A DNA stretch of 64,000 nucleotides from Saccharomycopsis malanga (lineage: Eukaryota; Ascomycota; Saccharomycetes; Ascoideales; Saccharomycopsidaceae), in the NCBI GenBank assembly GCA_004014935.1, contig CP025326.1, forward strand, positions 1 to 64,000, given 5' to 3'. Of the stretch, positions 19,607 to 28,453 are shown piece by piece (position 1 is the first letter of the stretch; each line of letters starts with the position of its first letter). The notes beneath the pieces were generated by a model, which saw only the letters and a list, made by a program, of their open reading frames with translations, searched no databases and was not told the DNA's origin. A program made the position numbers and the translations under genes.

Positions 19607-19836
19607 GGCATATGTACAGAATACTAGATTAGATTATCAAGCTACAATGTTACAAGGTTTTCCAAGAATCAAGGGTGTTTCCCTGAATATAAACTCTGAT
19701 TATCAGATTGGCAATACTATAAAATACATTCTTTTGTACAAACTTCTATACCTGTATAGCAAGCACCTTTACCGATAAGAAAAAAACTTATATTGTACAA
19801 CTTTGTAATGATAATGATAATGCCAAAGCAAAAGTT
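19607..19836. other. 3' flank of MIF2
   Basis: No gene is seen. The segment is AT-rich and holds the probable 3' untranslated region of the minus-strand gene. Confidence 0.4.
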
Positions 19837-21270
19837 TTAAGTGGCGTCCTCCTCGTCATCATCGTCTTCTCCAATGACCACATATTTGGATTGCACAAAA
19901 AATAATTTTGCAGGATGATTAGCACGGTTTACAAACTGATAAAAGTTTCCCATTGGAACTTCGAATGAACAGCCTGAATTTACAGTAAATTCGTTTCCGG
20001 AAAGTGTGACGTCGATTATTCCAGCCACCACATAAAAGATAAAGTAGGTATCATCGGTATTTTTCAAATGCTTGATGCCACCGACAGGGAACTCCAACAT
20101 TCCTGAGGCAGCAAACTCTTGCTCTTCGCTGAACAAGATTGCTAGCTTGAAATTGTCCTTTTTAGTAGTGATTTGTTGTGAATAGACTTCTTTATTTGCT
20201 GCCCAAGCCACAGTACGATCCGTTTTTTGCTTTGACCCGGGTCCTTCAAACACTTTGATGGTATTGGACCCACTTTCCATCCATTGAGCTCCTGGATACG
20301 TCTTGGCATCCAACTTGGTATTGGTCTCATCGCCTGCATATACATATTGCACCTTTGCTGGTTGCAGACTGTCATTACTTTTGGCAGTATTTCTTTTACG
20401 AGTCTTCCGTTTAGGCGCTTCATTGTCCTCAGCCTCTACCGTTATTATATCCTTGATGGAAGGAACATGCGTGTTGTCACTATAATCATACACCACCTTT
20501 TCATTCTTCCAGAACGCCACTGGCGGTATTTTCAATCTATTCGATCTTCTTGTTGGTTGCACTTCTACATGTTTTTGTTTACTAGGCTTTGTTTTGTTCA
20601 AAGCTATATTCTTAGTGGTTTTTGCTTCTTTATTTGTTGCACGCGAACTAGTTTTAGCAATTGGCTTGGGTTTCTTATTACTAATGTCCTTCTTGCTATT
20701 GAGATCTTGTTTTGTAGGTTTTTTATTTCTGGGGTTTACATTGCTTTTCTTCGCAGCTGGCATATTTATTGGCGACATCTTTTCTGCATTGGCGGCTTCC
20801 TGAGGCTCTGGTGTAGACTGATTAGGAAACAGATTGTCTTCTACTCCTGATAGTATTTCATCATCTGCAGCGTCTTCATCATCATCAACGTCATCCTCAT
20901 AACCTACAGGAGGCAATGGCTCGTCTTCAATATCAATTGCTACTTCTACACTACCGTCTTTCTTGTTTTTTGGCGCACTATCGCTACTATCGCTGAGCTC
21001 TTCACCCTCACTGATGCGACTTCTGGTATTTGGCGTTCTACGAGGAGCTTCATCGGTTTGTCTTGTTCTAGACGGCGTGGACTGTGCAGATGATTTTCGG
21101 CTTGAATATGCTTTTTTATTCTGCCGTACAGTACTCGTAGTAGGCTCATCAGAACCATTAATTTGGAAAAAATCATCCAAATCCTCCAAATTATTCGCGT
21201 CTCTTTTGGCGCCTGATCTTGCAAATATTCCCGTTTTCCGGGATTGACTCCCTATATTCAACAAGCTCAT
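19837..21270 (-). CDS. MIF2: Inner-kinetochore protein Mif2 (CENP-C)
   Basis: Mif2 binds centromeric Cse4 nucleosomes and links them to the Mtw1 complex. Start is set at ATG 21268-21270 (MSLLNIGSQSRKTGIFARSG), giving 477 residues; the open frame extends eight codons further but only from a TTG. Visible parts in order: N-terminal conserved SRKTG segment that contacts the Mtw1 complex; an acidic, Ser-rich linker; a basic Lys-rich region with AT-hook-like character; the CENP-C signature RRSNRLKIPPVAFW at about residues 250-263; and the C-terminal cupin dimerisation domain (MLEFPVGGIKHLKN, YFIFYVVAGIIDVTLSG, FEVPMGNFYQFVN). It ends in an acidic tail. An ACGCGT box lies 72 bp upstream, in keeping with cell-cycle expression. 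Confidence 0.95.
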   Translation of the reverse strand: MSLLNIGSQSRKTGIFARSGAKRDANNLEDLDDFFQINGSDEPTTSTVRQNKKAYSSRKSSAQSTPSRTRQTDEAPRRTPNTRSRISEGEELSDSSDSAPKNKKDGSVEVAIDIEDEPLPPVGYEDDVDDDEDAADDEILSGVEDNLFPNQSTPEPQEAANAEKMSPINMPAAKKSNVNPRNKKPTKQDLNSKKDISNKKPKPIAKTSSRATNKEAKTTKNIALNKTKPSKQKHVEVQPTRRSNRLKIPPVAFWKNEKVVYDYSDNTHVPSIKDIITVEAEDNEAPKRKTRKRNTAKSNDSLQPAKVQYVYAGDETNTKLDAKTYPGAQWMESGSNTIKVFEGPGSKQKTDRTVAWAANKEVYSQQITTKKDNFKLAILFSEEQEFAASGMLEFPVGGIKHLKNTDDTYFIFYVVAGIIDVTLSGNEFTVNSGCSFEVPMGNFYQFVNRANHPAKLFFVQSKYVVIGEDDDDEEDAT

Positions 21271-21341
21271 TGAACAAATTTTTAAAATTAACAAGCAACC
21301 CTCTTGCCCCTTAATCTCAATATTTCAAAATACCTTAAATA

Positions 21342-21347
21342 ACGCGT
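21342..21347 (-). promoter_or_regulatory. MluI cell-cycle box upstream of MIF2
   Basis: A single ACGCGT lies 72 bp upstream of the MIF2 ATG. MBF uses this site for G1/S genes in yeasts. One site is weak evidence. Confidence 0.4.
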
Positions 21348-21954
21348 ACATTTGTTTATTTTTTGGAGGAGTATATTTGGCTGTTACCCGGGAGACAATC
21401 TTTTATATAAGGTGGAAAAATTTCATGGCTCCAAATTTTCCTAAATTGATAAATTTTTTTTTTTCAATATTTGTTGAATTCATATTGTAAGCCAATGGAT
21501 TTGTTTTAATTAGGTATGTTGGTTGGTATTTGCCATTGATTGTATGGTGCAGCGTACGATGATGACCATATAGCATTAAACCCAGCTCGTTTGAAATTTT
21601 TGTATATGATAAGAAACCGAACCAAATGTACTGAGACATGTTGTACCATTCAGTAATGGCATTGTATTGAAAATTGTGGTGATCTGTGGTACTAACCGAT
21701 GATAGTATACTATATGTTTAATGAATTATGTTTTTGACAATTATTTGCAATGGACTGAGTAGATTTGTAGAATTACTCCTTAAAGAATCATTGGTAGTAA
21801 CTGAGCATACGTGTAGAACTGGGGTTTTATCGTTAGCATTATTGAATGGCAATAGTGCTGGCCCATTGGTATATATACCTACATATTATTCTCTAACACA
21901 AACTTTTCTGTTATTAAATATATACAATACAGTCAACATGATTATGATCTATAA
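21348..21954. other. Intergenic between MIF2 and YLF2
   Basis: No gene is called. A 78-codon minus-strand frame with an ATG (21403-21639) has no recognisable family and is AT-driven in composition. Confidence 0.4.
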
Positions 21955-23238
21955 TTATCTAGCTTTCCCAGCAGCAGCTTTGAAAAGCACGATATCGCCA
22001 TCCTCAACTATATACAGTTTCCCTTCCTTTTGAATTTTGCCAGCGCTCTTCAATTTGGACAAGGAAAACGATTCTGGGGTCTCATTTTCTATGCTTTTAT
22101 ACTTGATAATCTCTGCGGAAATAAATGTGTTCTGCAAGTCACTATGGATCATTCCAGCAGCTTCTGGAGCAGTACTGTTTTTTCTCAAGGGCCATTCACG
22201 AGCTTCAATGTCACCACAAGTGAAGAAACTGATTAGATGCAAGTTTTTTCTCATTTTATGGAGAATTTTAGGAATAGCGCTTTTGACCCCATCTGACTGA
22301 TCTGATTCAGCATCTTTCAACTTTGTTTCAAAGGCTGCAGAAAAAAGCATTAGATTATCATCATCACCAGGGCTATTAGTTTTAATCCATTCCTGTACAG
22401 GAGTCAAGAATTCGTTCTCTTGATTAATGAAATCTTGTTCACTCACATTGAGCAAATAAGTAACTGATTTAGCAGTCAATAGATTGTGTTTATTCAAACC
22501 TTCAATTTCATCATTAGTCCAATCCTTAACACTTGCAATTCTTTTCCCTTCTAACAAATAATCCTGTGCTTTATTCAAAGCCTGTAATTCTGTCTTTAAC
22601 AAGACTTGTTCCTGAGCAGACTTGTTGTATTTCAATTTTTTACCTACGGATTCTATAGCAAGCCCTACAAAGTCCAAATCCTTCAAGAGCAACTCCTCAT
22701 TAACAATTTCCAAATCACGCACTGGATCTACGCTTTCTTCTACATGTGTGATATTGTCATCTCTGAAACCTCTTACTACTTGGAATATTCCATCCACCGA
22801 ACGAATATCGTTCAAAAACTGGTTTCCCAAGCCTTTTCCCTTGGAAGCACCTTTGGTCAACCCAGCAATATCACATATTGACAACGTGCCTTTAATCTGT
22901 TTCTCCGAATGGTACAACTTTTGAAGATGATCCAATCTGTCTGATGGGATCGTCACCAAAAGTTTCTCTGGATCAATCGTAGCAAAAGGATAATTTGCAG
23001 CAATCCCTGCACTGGACTTGGTTACGGCTTGGAAAAACGTTGATTTTCCAACATTTGCTAACCCAACAATCCCAGCTGAAAGATTACTACTTGGTCGACC
23101 AAAGAATTTTTCATATTCTGCCAGTTTATCATTCTTACTGGTCTTTTTAGCGGCCTTTTTCTTAGCTAAACAGGCCAAACTGCTACCAAACCCTCGTTTC
23201 TGGATTCTCACAACCCCACCATAAAGACTCTTTATCAT
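21955..23238 (-). CDS. YLF2: Mitochondrial Obg-like/YchF-type P-loop NTPase Ylf2
   Basis: This is a 427-residue member of the YchF/OLA1 family, which hydrolyses ATP rather than GTP. Residues 1-25 (MIKSLYGGVVRIQKRGFGSS) are basic and lack acidic residues, like a mitochondrial presequence, which separates it from cytosolic Ola1 and fits S. cerevisiae Ylf2. G1 is GLANVGKST (about 59-67), G3 is DIAGLTKGASKGKGLGNQF, and the base-recognition motif is NVSE in place of NKxD, as in the family. The C-terminal TGS domain is present (FFTCGDIEAREWPL to the end). ATG is at 23236-23238. Function in mitochondria is inferred from family and targeting. Confidence 0.88.
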   Translation of the reverse strand: MIKSLYGGVVRIQKRGFGSSLACLAKKKAAKKTSKNDKLAEYEKFFGRPSSNLSAGIVGLANVGKSTFFQAVTKSSAGIAANYPFATIDPEKLLVTIPSDRLDHLQKLYHSEKQIKGTLSICDIAGLTKGASKGKGLGNQFLNDIRSVDGIFQVVRGFRDDNITHVEESVDPVRDLEIVNEELLLKDLDFVGLAIESVGKKLKYNKSAQEQVLLKTELQALNKAQDYLLEGKRIASVKDWTNDEIEGLNKHNLLTAKSVTYLLNVSEQDFINQENEFLTPVQEWIKTNSPGDDDNLMLFSAAFETKLKDAESDQSDGVKSAIPKILHKMRKNLHLISFFTCGDIEAREWPLRKNSTAPEAAGMIHSDLQNTFISAEIIKYKSIENETPESFSLSKLKSAGKIQKEGKLYIVEDGDIVLFKAAAGKAR

Positions 23239-24113
23239 TATGTCCGTATGGAATTGTCCTTCTCACTGCGTAGACATGTAGTTTTTGATTATTTTTCACT
23301 TTTCAGATGCGCATCACCAAATTTTTCAGAACCACAATATTTTTTTTTACTAATAAATTTCAAGTCTAATGCTGAATAAATAGTTGGTAATAGCAATCAG
23401 CTAAAATCTTATGATATTAGACCTTACTGTAATATATCTGATTCTTATAGATTGACTAAATATCCTAGTATTGAGAGTAAGATTACTTGTAATACAAATA
23501 TGTATCATTGGTGGCAAACTCCTTCTTTTGGATCTCCTCATTTTATTTACTAATTCATATTGGCCATGTTTATCAGGCAATACTCAAGCCACTGATATTT
23601 CCTATTTTCATTAAGAATCTGCACAGTGGTCTTTAGCCTTTGATTAACCTCTTAGGCATCTCACTGTTCTAATTCACTAATTAAGACTCTATTTCCCTTT
23701 TTTATCTCAGACTTATTCCTTTATACTTTCCATCATTTACTGATTTTTGCAGTAATGCATTAGGTTTAACAATTTATCAAGGTGAAACAATAATTATTGA
23801 TAGCTGCAAAGATCATGCTTTATCCTGAGGAACAAATATGGTAAGGAGCTTACTATAATCATTCAACTTGTTTCACGCAAAATAATAAACGCCCTACTAA
23901 CAATTTACAATAACTGGCTGAATTTTGTTGACAATAAATGAATGACATTCGTAAAATGGCTTCCCATAGCAAAACAAAAGAAAAAAAAAGACCTAAAAAA
24001 CGCTTAATATGGTATCAATTTGAAAACATAACGTAGAAAACTATAGAAAAATAACAAAATTTCTCATATAAAATAAAGAAATGAAAGAAGATATGAAATA
24101 TTGTAGCTAAAAA
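23239..24113. other. Intergenic: YLF2 promoter and SHE1-like 3' flank
   Basis: 875 bp of AT-rich sequence without an open frame of note, RNA gene or SINE fragment that I can see. Confidence 0.5.
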
Positions 24114-26375
24114 TCATTCCCGTCTGGTGTATCCAAAACCACTTTTGGAGCCATTTTTAGCAGAGGAGTACATCTGGTTGTTTGATTTTGCTCTGGAGAG
24201 ACTTTTGGCTCCACTTTTACTTGTTCTGACAGATGAGCTAGATGTTGATGATCTCATAGTAGATTTCGCGGTCAGTTTTATTGGGTCAGAAATGCTTCTG
24301 CCTGTTTTATTTAAACTGGTAGTGGAAGATGAAGGAGTAACGCTAAGGCTCGTTCTAGAAGATTGTCTGCTCAACGAAGCAGCAGTGGGTTGGCAGAATC
24401 GTGGAATAGACAGTTTTCTAGTCAATAAGGAAGATTGTTTATTCATAGATTCATTGGATGCAGAATGTCTTAGATTGGTATTACTTCTGGCTTGCCTAAT
24501 AGACTGTTGAGCTTGATGAAGCGCCTTGGCTCTTTCGGTTTTCAAATTAGTATGCGATTTAGTGGTGGCTCTATTTAGAGGTTTAACAAACCCGTCATTG
24601 GTGCTTCTAGAGCTGGAACTACTAGGTGCACTGAGCTTTGTTTCTTTAGTGTTTTTCGCAGCAATGAGAGATTTGGAAGAGTTGAAGTGAGAACTTTTAC
24701 TAGAACTATGTTTAATGGTACTATATTTGGCAGTAACTGTGGTGGCAGTAGCAGCGGTTGTGGCTTTACTGGAACTTAGATAATTACTCAAATTTGTAAA
24801 TGGTTTGGACGATGGTATTGAGCGTTTCTTTGGTTTTTGTTCTTCAGGTTGTGGAGGTAAAATTGTTTCTACTTTTTCCATAGAAATATCCATCATGGAA
24901 TTATCAGTACTGTCTTTAAAAGGATCCATTCTAGAAACATCTTGACGCATCATTGAGATATCTATCCTAACAGAATTATCAGCATCTGATTTTGGCTGGG
25001 GCGTTTGTTTTTGATTGTTAAGGCTTTGCAGGTTTTGCATGGGTTGTTTGCTATTTGATTCGGTGTGATTTGTTGGGGCTTGTTGATAAGTATGATGGCG
25101 TACTCTCAAAGGCTGTATAGGCTTGTCATCGGTCAAATAGTTTTGAATATTTTCCTTGGTGGTAGATTGCTTCATAAGCTTTGTGTTATCCTCAAATACT
25201 GGTTTGACCAGAGTCTCTGCTTGTCTACGATGATCACTCGATAACTCACCAAGAATATATTCATTTTTCACAGGCAAAGTGTCATTTTCATACAGAATTG
25301 CTTCGGTTGGCGGCTTGTACGAATGTCTAACAGCACTGGGGGATTTCATACTATCAGGCACTTCTCTAGGCCCAATCAAAGTTCTTCTTCTTTTCGAAGC
25401 GCTGCTGAGTTGGACATTTGATAATCGCTTACTGTCTCTAGAGGGAGTCTTTATTACGTCATCAGAAGTGTTGTGAGTCTTTATAGTTGTATCAGGATTG
25501 GTTTTTACGGACGTGTCAGGACTTGTTTTTGATGGCAAATCAGGATTAGTTTTTGATTGCAAATCAGCTTTTACAGCCAGACTAAAGCTTGTTTTTGTAG
25601 AAAGATTGGTTGAAATATCCATACTAGTGTTTGTAGATGTACCGATTTTCTTAGTATGGTCTTCCAAATCAATTTCCACTTCTGTTCTGGGCATTATGTC
25701 TGGTGACAACTTTCTCTTTTCTCTTCTAGGGAATGTGCTTTTTGCATGGTTTGCAGAATCTTGTCGTTTTGATTCTTGCATTTGTTTACGTCGTCTTATT
25801 GCACTGTAATGGTTGGTGATACTATCCATTTTACTGAAATTCTTTTGATGGATAGCGTTGAATTTTCTTTCGATAGATCCTACGGTATCTGGTATATTAG
25901 AGTTTCTACAATTTTCTTTATCGTCTGCAATTGACGAAAACTGCTCGGCCTTTCTAGCCAATTCGTCCAACACCGAATTGCTGAGCTTTTGACTATAGCC
26001 TGCCATTTGCAAAATCTTCTTTTCCTTGTCAATATTCAACGACGTCTTAGAATCATTATCTAGTTGATATAAAGTATGCTTAACTTCTCTTTTGCTTTTT
26101 GTATCAGTTTTTGCATCACCTTTTGCAAGACCAAGTCTCTGTTTGACTCGGAAATCAACATCATTAGAATTCAATTGCCCTAATACATTGCAACTACTTG
26201 ATAACACGTCTTTTTTGAACGGTGATCTTCTGGCAGAACTCTCATTTCCACTGTATGGCTCGGAATTGCTGCTTCCTCCAGACTGACTTCTTGATCCACC
26301 TGTGCTTTTGCTGTCCATATAAGACAAAAACTGCTTTTTGATGCTGTCAAGAGGAATTGGTGAAAAGTCGGACAT
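24114..26375 (-). CDS. SHE1: She1-like spindle and dynein-regulating microtubule protein
   Basis: This 753-residue protein is mostly disordered and Ser/Thr/Lys-rich. Two short blocks recall S. cerevisiae She1: GYSQKLSNSVLDELARKAEQF (about residues 126-146; She1 has KRLGNSVLSELDSRA) and FNAIHQKNFSKMDSITNHYS (She1 has FQAKHDSQFGQMESLDTHY). She1 binds microtubules and the spindle midzone and inhibits dynein. She1 is only about 340 residues, so this would be a long version. It contains repeated degenerate decapeptides (TNPDLPSKTSPDTSVKTNPD, about 275-295) and basic Ser-rich C-terminal repeats suited to microtubule binding. A KEN triplet occurs at DDKENC, a possible APC/C signal. Identity rests on the two blocks recalled from memory. 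Confidence 0.6.
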   Translation of the reverse strand: MSDFSPIPLDSIKKQFLSYMDSKSTGGSRSQSGGSSNSEPYSGNESSARRSPFKKDVLSSSCNVLGQLNSNDVDFRVKQRLGLAKGDAKTDTKSKREVKHTLYQLDNDSKTSLNIDKEKKILQMAGYSQKLSNSVLDELARKAEQFSSIADDKENCRNSNIPDTVGSIERKFNAIHQKNFSKMDSITNHYSAIRRRKQMQESKRQDSANHAKSTFPRREKRKLSPDIMPRTEVEIDLEDHTKKIGTSTNTSMDISTNLSTKTSFSLAVKADLQSKTNPDLPSKTSPDTSVKTNPDTTIKTHNTSDDVIKTPSRDSKRLSNVQLSSASKRRRTLIGPREVPDSMKSPSAVRHSYKPPTEAILYENDTLPVKNEYILGELSSDHRRQAETLVKPVFEDNTKLMKQSTTKENIQNYLTDDKPIQPLRVRHHTYQQAPTNHTESNSKQPMQNLQSLNNQKQTPQPKSDADNSVRIDISMMRQDVSRMDPFKDSTDNSMMDISMEKVETILPPQPEEQKPKKRSIPSSKPFTNLSNYLSSSKATTAATATTVTAKYSTIKHSSSKSSHFNSSKSLIAAKNTKETKLSAPSSSSSRSTNDGFVKPLNRATTKSHTNLKTERAKALHQAQQSIRQARSNTNLRHSASNESMNKQSSLLTRKLSIPRFCQPTAASLSRQSSRTSLSVTPSSSTTSLNKTGRSISDPIKLTAKSTMRSSTSSSSVRTSKSGAKSLSRAKSNNQMYSSAKNGSKSGFGYTRRE

Positions 26376-26862
26376 TTTGAAATAATATTCCCTTCTAATA
26401 TAGCGCTTCGTCAGCCTTCTGCAGCAAAATTATCCAAATACTATCAAACACCAAATGCCTACCTTGATGTTGAAATAAAATATTCTCTTGTTTACCTAAT
26501 ATTAGCTCTTGTTTCCTTTTTCCTTTGACTGATTGTTTACTTTTGGCTTGTTTACCTATTGCCATATTGGATCTCCAAATATTGGTCCATGTGAGCTATG
26601 CGTGCTAATGCATATTTCAGCATACTGCTGCATGCCTACATACACTATATGTTATAAGGTGTTATTTATTAGCAATTTAATACAAGCTAATGCTTGTAAT
26701 GCTATTTGGGTAGTTTTTATGGCTATTATGGTGCTCATAGGGAGTCAAGGCAGTGTGCGTAATGTTTGGCGAGGAAAAACGCTATAAAAAATATTGTATA
26801 TATGAAAAAAAAAACGGTCTAATCAAGTAGTATACATTATATAATACCAAGGGTCCGTAAGA
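26376..26862. other. Divergent promoter region, SHE1-like and PLP1
   Basis: 487 bp without SINE fragments; a short frame at 26533-26787 has no recognisable product. Confidence 0.4.
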
Positions 26863-27543
26863 ATGAGCAAATCTGACGAAATCTTAGAAAGATTTCAAGA
26901 CCGTTTAGTTCGGGACAAGTTTAGCAGCGAAAAGCATGGTGATGATTCAGATGTTAGTGATTCGGAACTTTTGCAGGAATTGGAAGACGATATAGAAAAA
27001 GATGGTTTCCTCGACAGTTATAGAGAAAAACGGTTAGAGCAGTTACTGAAAGATATCAAGCAGGCGGAAAAGCTGCTCAATGAAGACCCTGACTCTGGGG
27101 CGTTGGTGGAAATGCTGAGTGAAGAATCAATAATGAAATTGGCTTCAAGTGCGAAAAACGCAGTGATTCATTTCTACCAACCTCATTTTCAAACCTGTGC
27201 TGCTCTCAATAATAAACTCGCAATCTTGGCTCGTAAACACCCAGTAACTAGATTTGTATACATCAATGCTCAAAACAGCCCGTTTCTTATCACCAAGTGG
27301 AAAATCACCACTCTCCCCTGTTTAGTGACGACTTTAAATGGAAAAGTAACTGGTAAAATGGTTGGCTTACAACATTTGAACTACAATGAAAAAACTGGAT
27401 CTCTTGATGCAAGTTTGTTGGAGAATTACTTGTACAATGTAGCAGCTTTGGAAAGAAAGTCTTTGAATATACATTCAATATCTAAACAGGAAAGTTGCTC
27501 TAACACTAACAATGAAGAAGATGATGATGATTGGTTTGATTGA
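26863..27543 (+). CDS. PLP1: Phosducin-like protein Plp1
   Basis: This 226-residue protein (230 in S. cerevisiae) belongs to the phosducin-like/TXNDC9 family, which works with the CCT chaperonin on actin and tubulin folding. An N-terminal charged helical region (about 1-90; FLDSYREKRLEQLLKDIKQA) precedes a thioredoxin fold (about 95-200; VIHFYQPHFQTCAALNNKLA, VYINAQNSPFLITKWKITTLPCLV). The usual CxxC redox pair is absent, as expected for the family. The C-terminus is acidic (EEDDDDWFD). ATG 26863 is the first in frame. The gene is followed after 80 bp by a full-length SINE. Confidence 0.9.
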   Translation: MSKSDEILERFQDRLVRDKFSSEKHGDDSDVSDSELLQELEDDIEKDGFLDSYREKRLEQLLKDIKQAEKLLNEDPDSGALVEMLSEESIMKLASSAKNAVIHFYQPHFQTCAALNNKLAILARKHPVTRFVYINAQNSPFLITKWKITTLPCLVTTLNGKVTGKMVGLQHLNYNEKTGSLDASLLENYLYNVAALERKSLNIHSISKQESCSNTNNEEDDDDWFD

Positions 27544-27623
27544 GCTAAAGTCTTTGCTTGATGGTTTATAATTGCTATATGATAGTAACTAAATTTTTTT
27601 CAGTTAAATTGCGATAAACATGT

Positions 27624-27930
27624 AGCCTGGCCGCTGGACCGTATGGCTCAGTGGTTAGTGCTCTAGAAGAAGAGAAAAAGACCTAGCTGAATGGTTTAGT
27701 GAGTAATAATCTCGAACAGACACACACGGGTTCAATTCCCCATATGAATGCTTTTTACGATGCTGAACAAGCGACTGTAGCTATCTAACACGGCCTAGAC
27801 CAAAGCCTAGTGCCCACTTTCAACCAATTGGGTGAGAAGATTATAATCAACAGGTTATTATTGGGCTTTACCAAGTCCCTTTAGACATAGCGCATATATA
27901 TGAAACAGATATGTAGTGGGCAGGAAATAT
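27624..27930 (+). mobile_element. SINE copy, full length (about 307 bp)
   Basis: The head ATGGCTCAGTGGTTAGTGCT has the A box; GGGTTCAATTCCCC is the B box. The body carries CTTTTTACGATGCTGAACAA, AACACGGCCTAGACCAAAGC, CAACCAATTGGGTGAGAAGA, CTTTACCAAGTCCCTTTAGA and CATAGCGCATATATATGAAA. The 3' end is GATATGTAGTGGGCAGGAAA with TATAA. AACATGT flanks it at 27617-27623 and 27931-27937. It lies in the convergent region after PLP1. Confidence 0.85.
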
Positions 27931-28246
27931 AACATGTTATAATTAAAAGAAGGAAAAAAGTCAAAAAGGCTTGCTCAATGTAGCAATAGTACATTAGTTT
28001 TTTGCCATTGTTGGAAAATTGATACTTTATGGAATATGTTTGACCATTACTGACTATTCGATAGTTACTTTGCAATTTCTATTTCCTTTTTTAACTCTTT
28101 GAATGAAACATCTTATAACAAAAGCTCCACTCAATTGTTTTCAATGTAACTTAACTAGAATCTTGATTGTCAAATCAACGACAATATCATATCAATTGCT
28201 TGTGTTATTATGAGTGCCTTTTTGAAAATTACTCGTCGTTTGATGA
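27931..28246. other. Spacer between two SINE copies
   Basis: AT-rich, no gene seen. Confidence 0.4.
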
Positions 28247-28443
28247 TGGCTGGTGCTCCCAGGGAAGAGAAAAAGACTTGGCAAAATAGTTCAGCAGATA
28301 GTACACAGACCTGGCAGAATAGTTCAGCAGAAAGTACACAAGGGAGAAGATTATGATCAACAGGACATGATTGGGTTTTACCAAGTCCCTTTAGACATAA
28401 GTCGTATATACAAAACTACTGGGCTCGTAATATAAATATTATT
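28247..28443 (+). mobile_element. SINE copy with internal duplication, abutting a gene's stop codon
   Basis: The head is degraded (GGCTGGTGCTCCCAGGGAAG). The segment GACTTGGCAAAATAGTTCAG appears twice in variant form (GACCTGGCAGAATAGTTCAG at 28308 on), then the copy jumps to GGGAGAAGATTATGATCAAC, skipping about 110 bp of the body. The 3' end ACTACTGGGCTCGTAATATA, with AATATTATT, finishes about 10 bp from the stop codon (28454-28456) of the minus-strand gene. Confidence 0.75.
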
Positions 28444-28453
28444 CAAAACACAT

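Noticed and set aside
20284-20850. 188-codon plus-strand open frame inside MIF2
   Set aside because: It is antisense to a clear CENP-C coding region and is hydrophobic by reverse-complement of Lys/Glu-rich codons.
21403-21639. 78-codon minus-strand frame upstream of MIF2
   Set aside because: It has an ATG but an AT-driven composition and no family I recognise; too weak to annotate as a gene.
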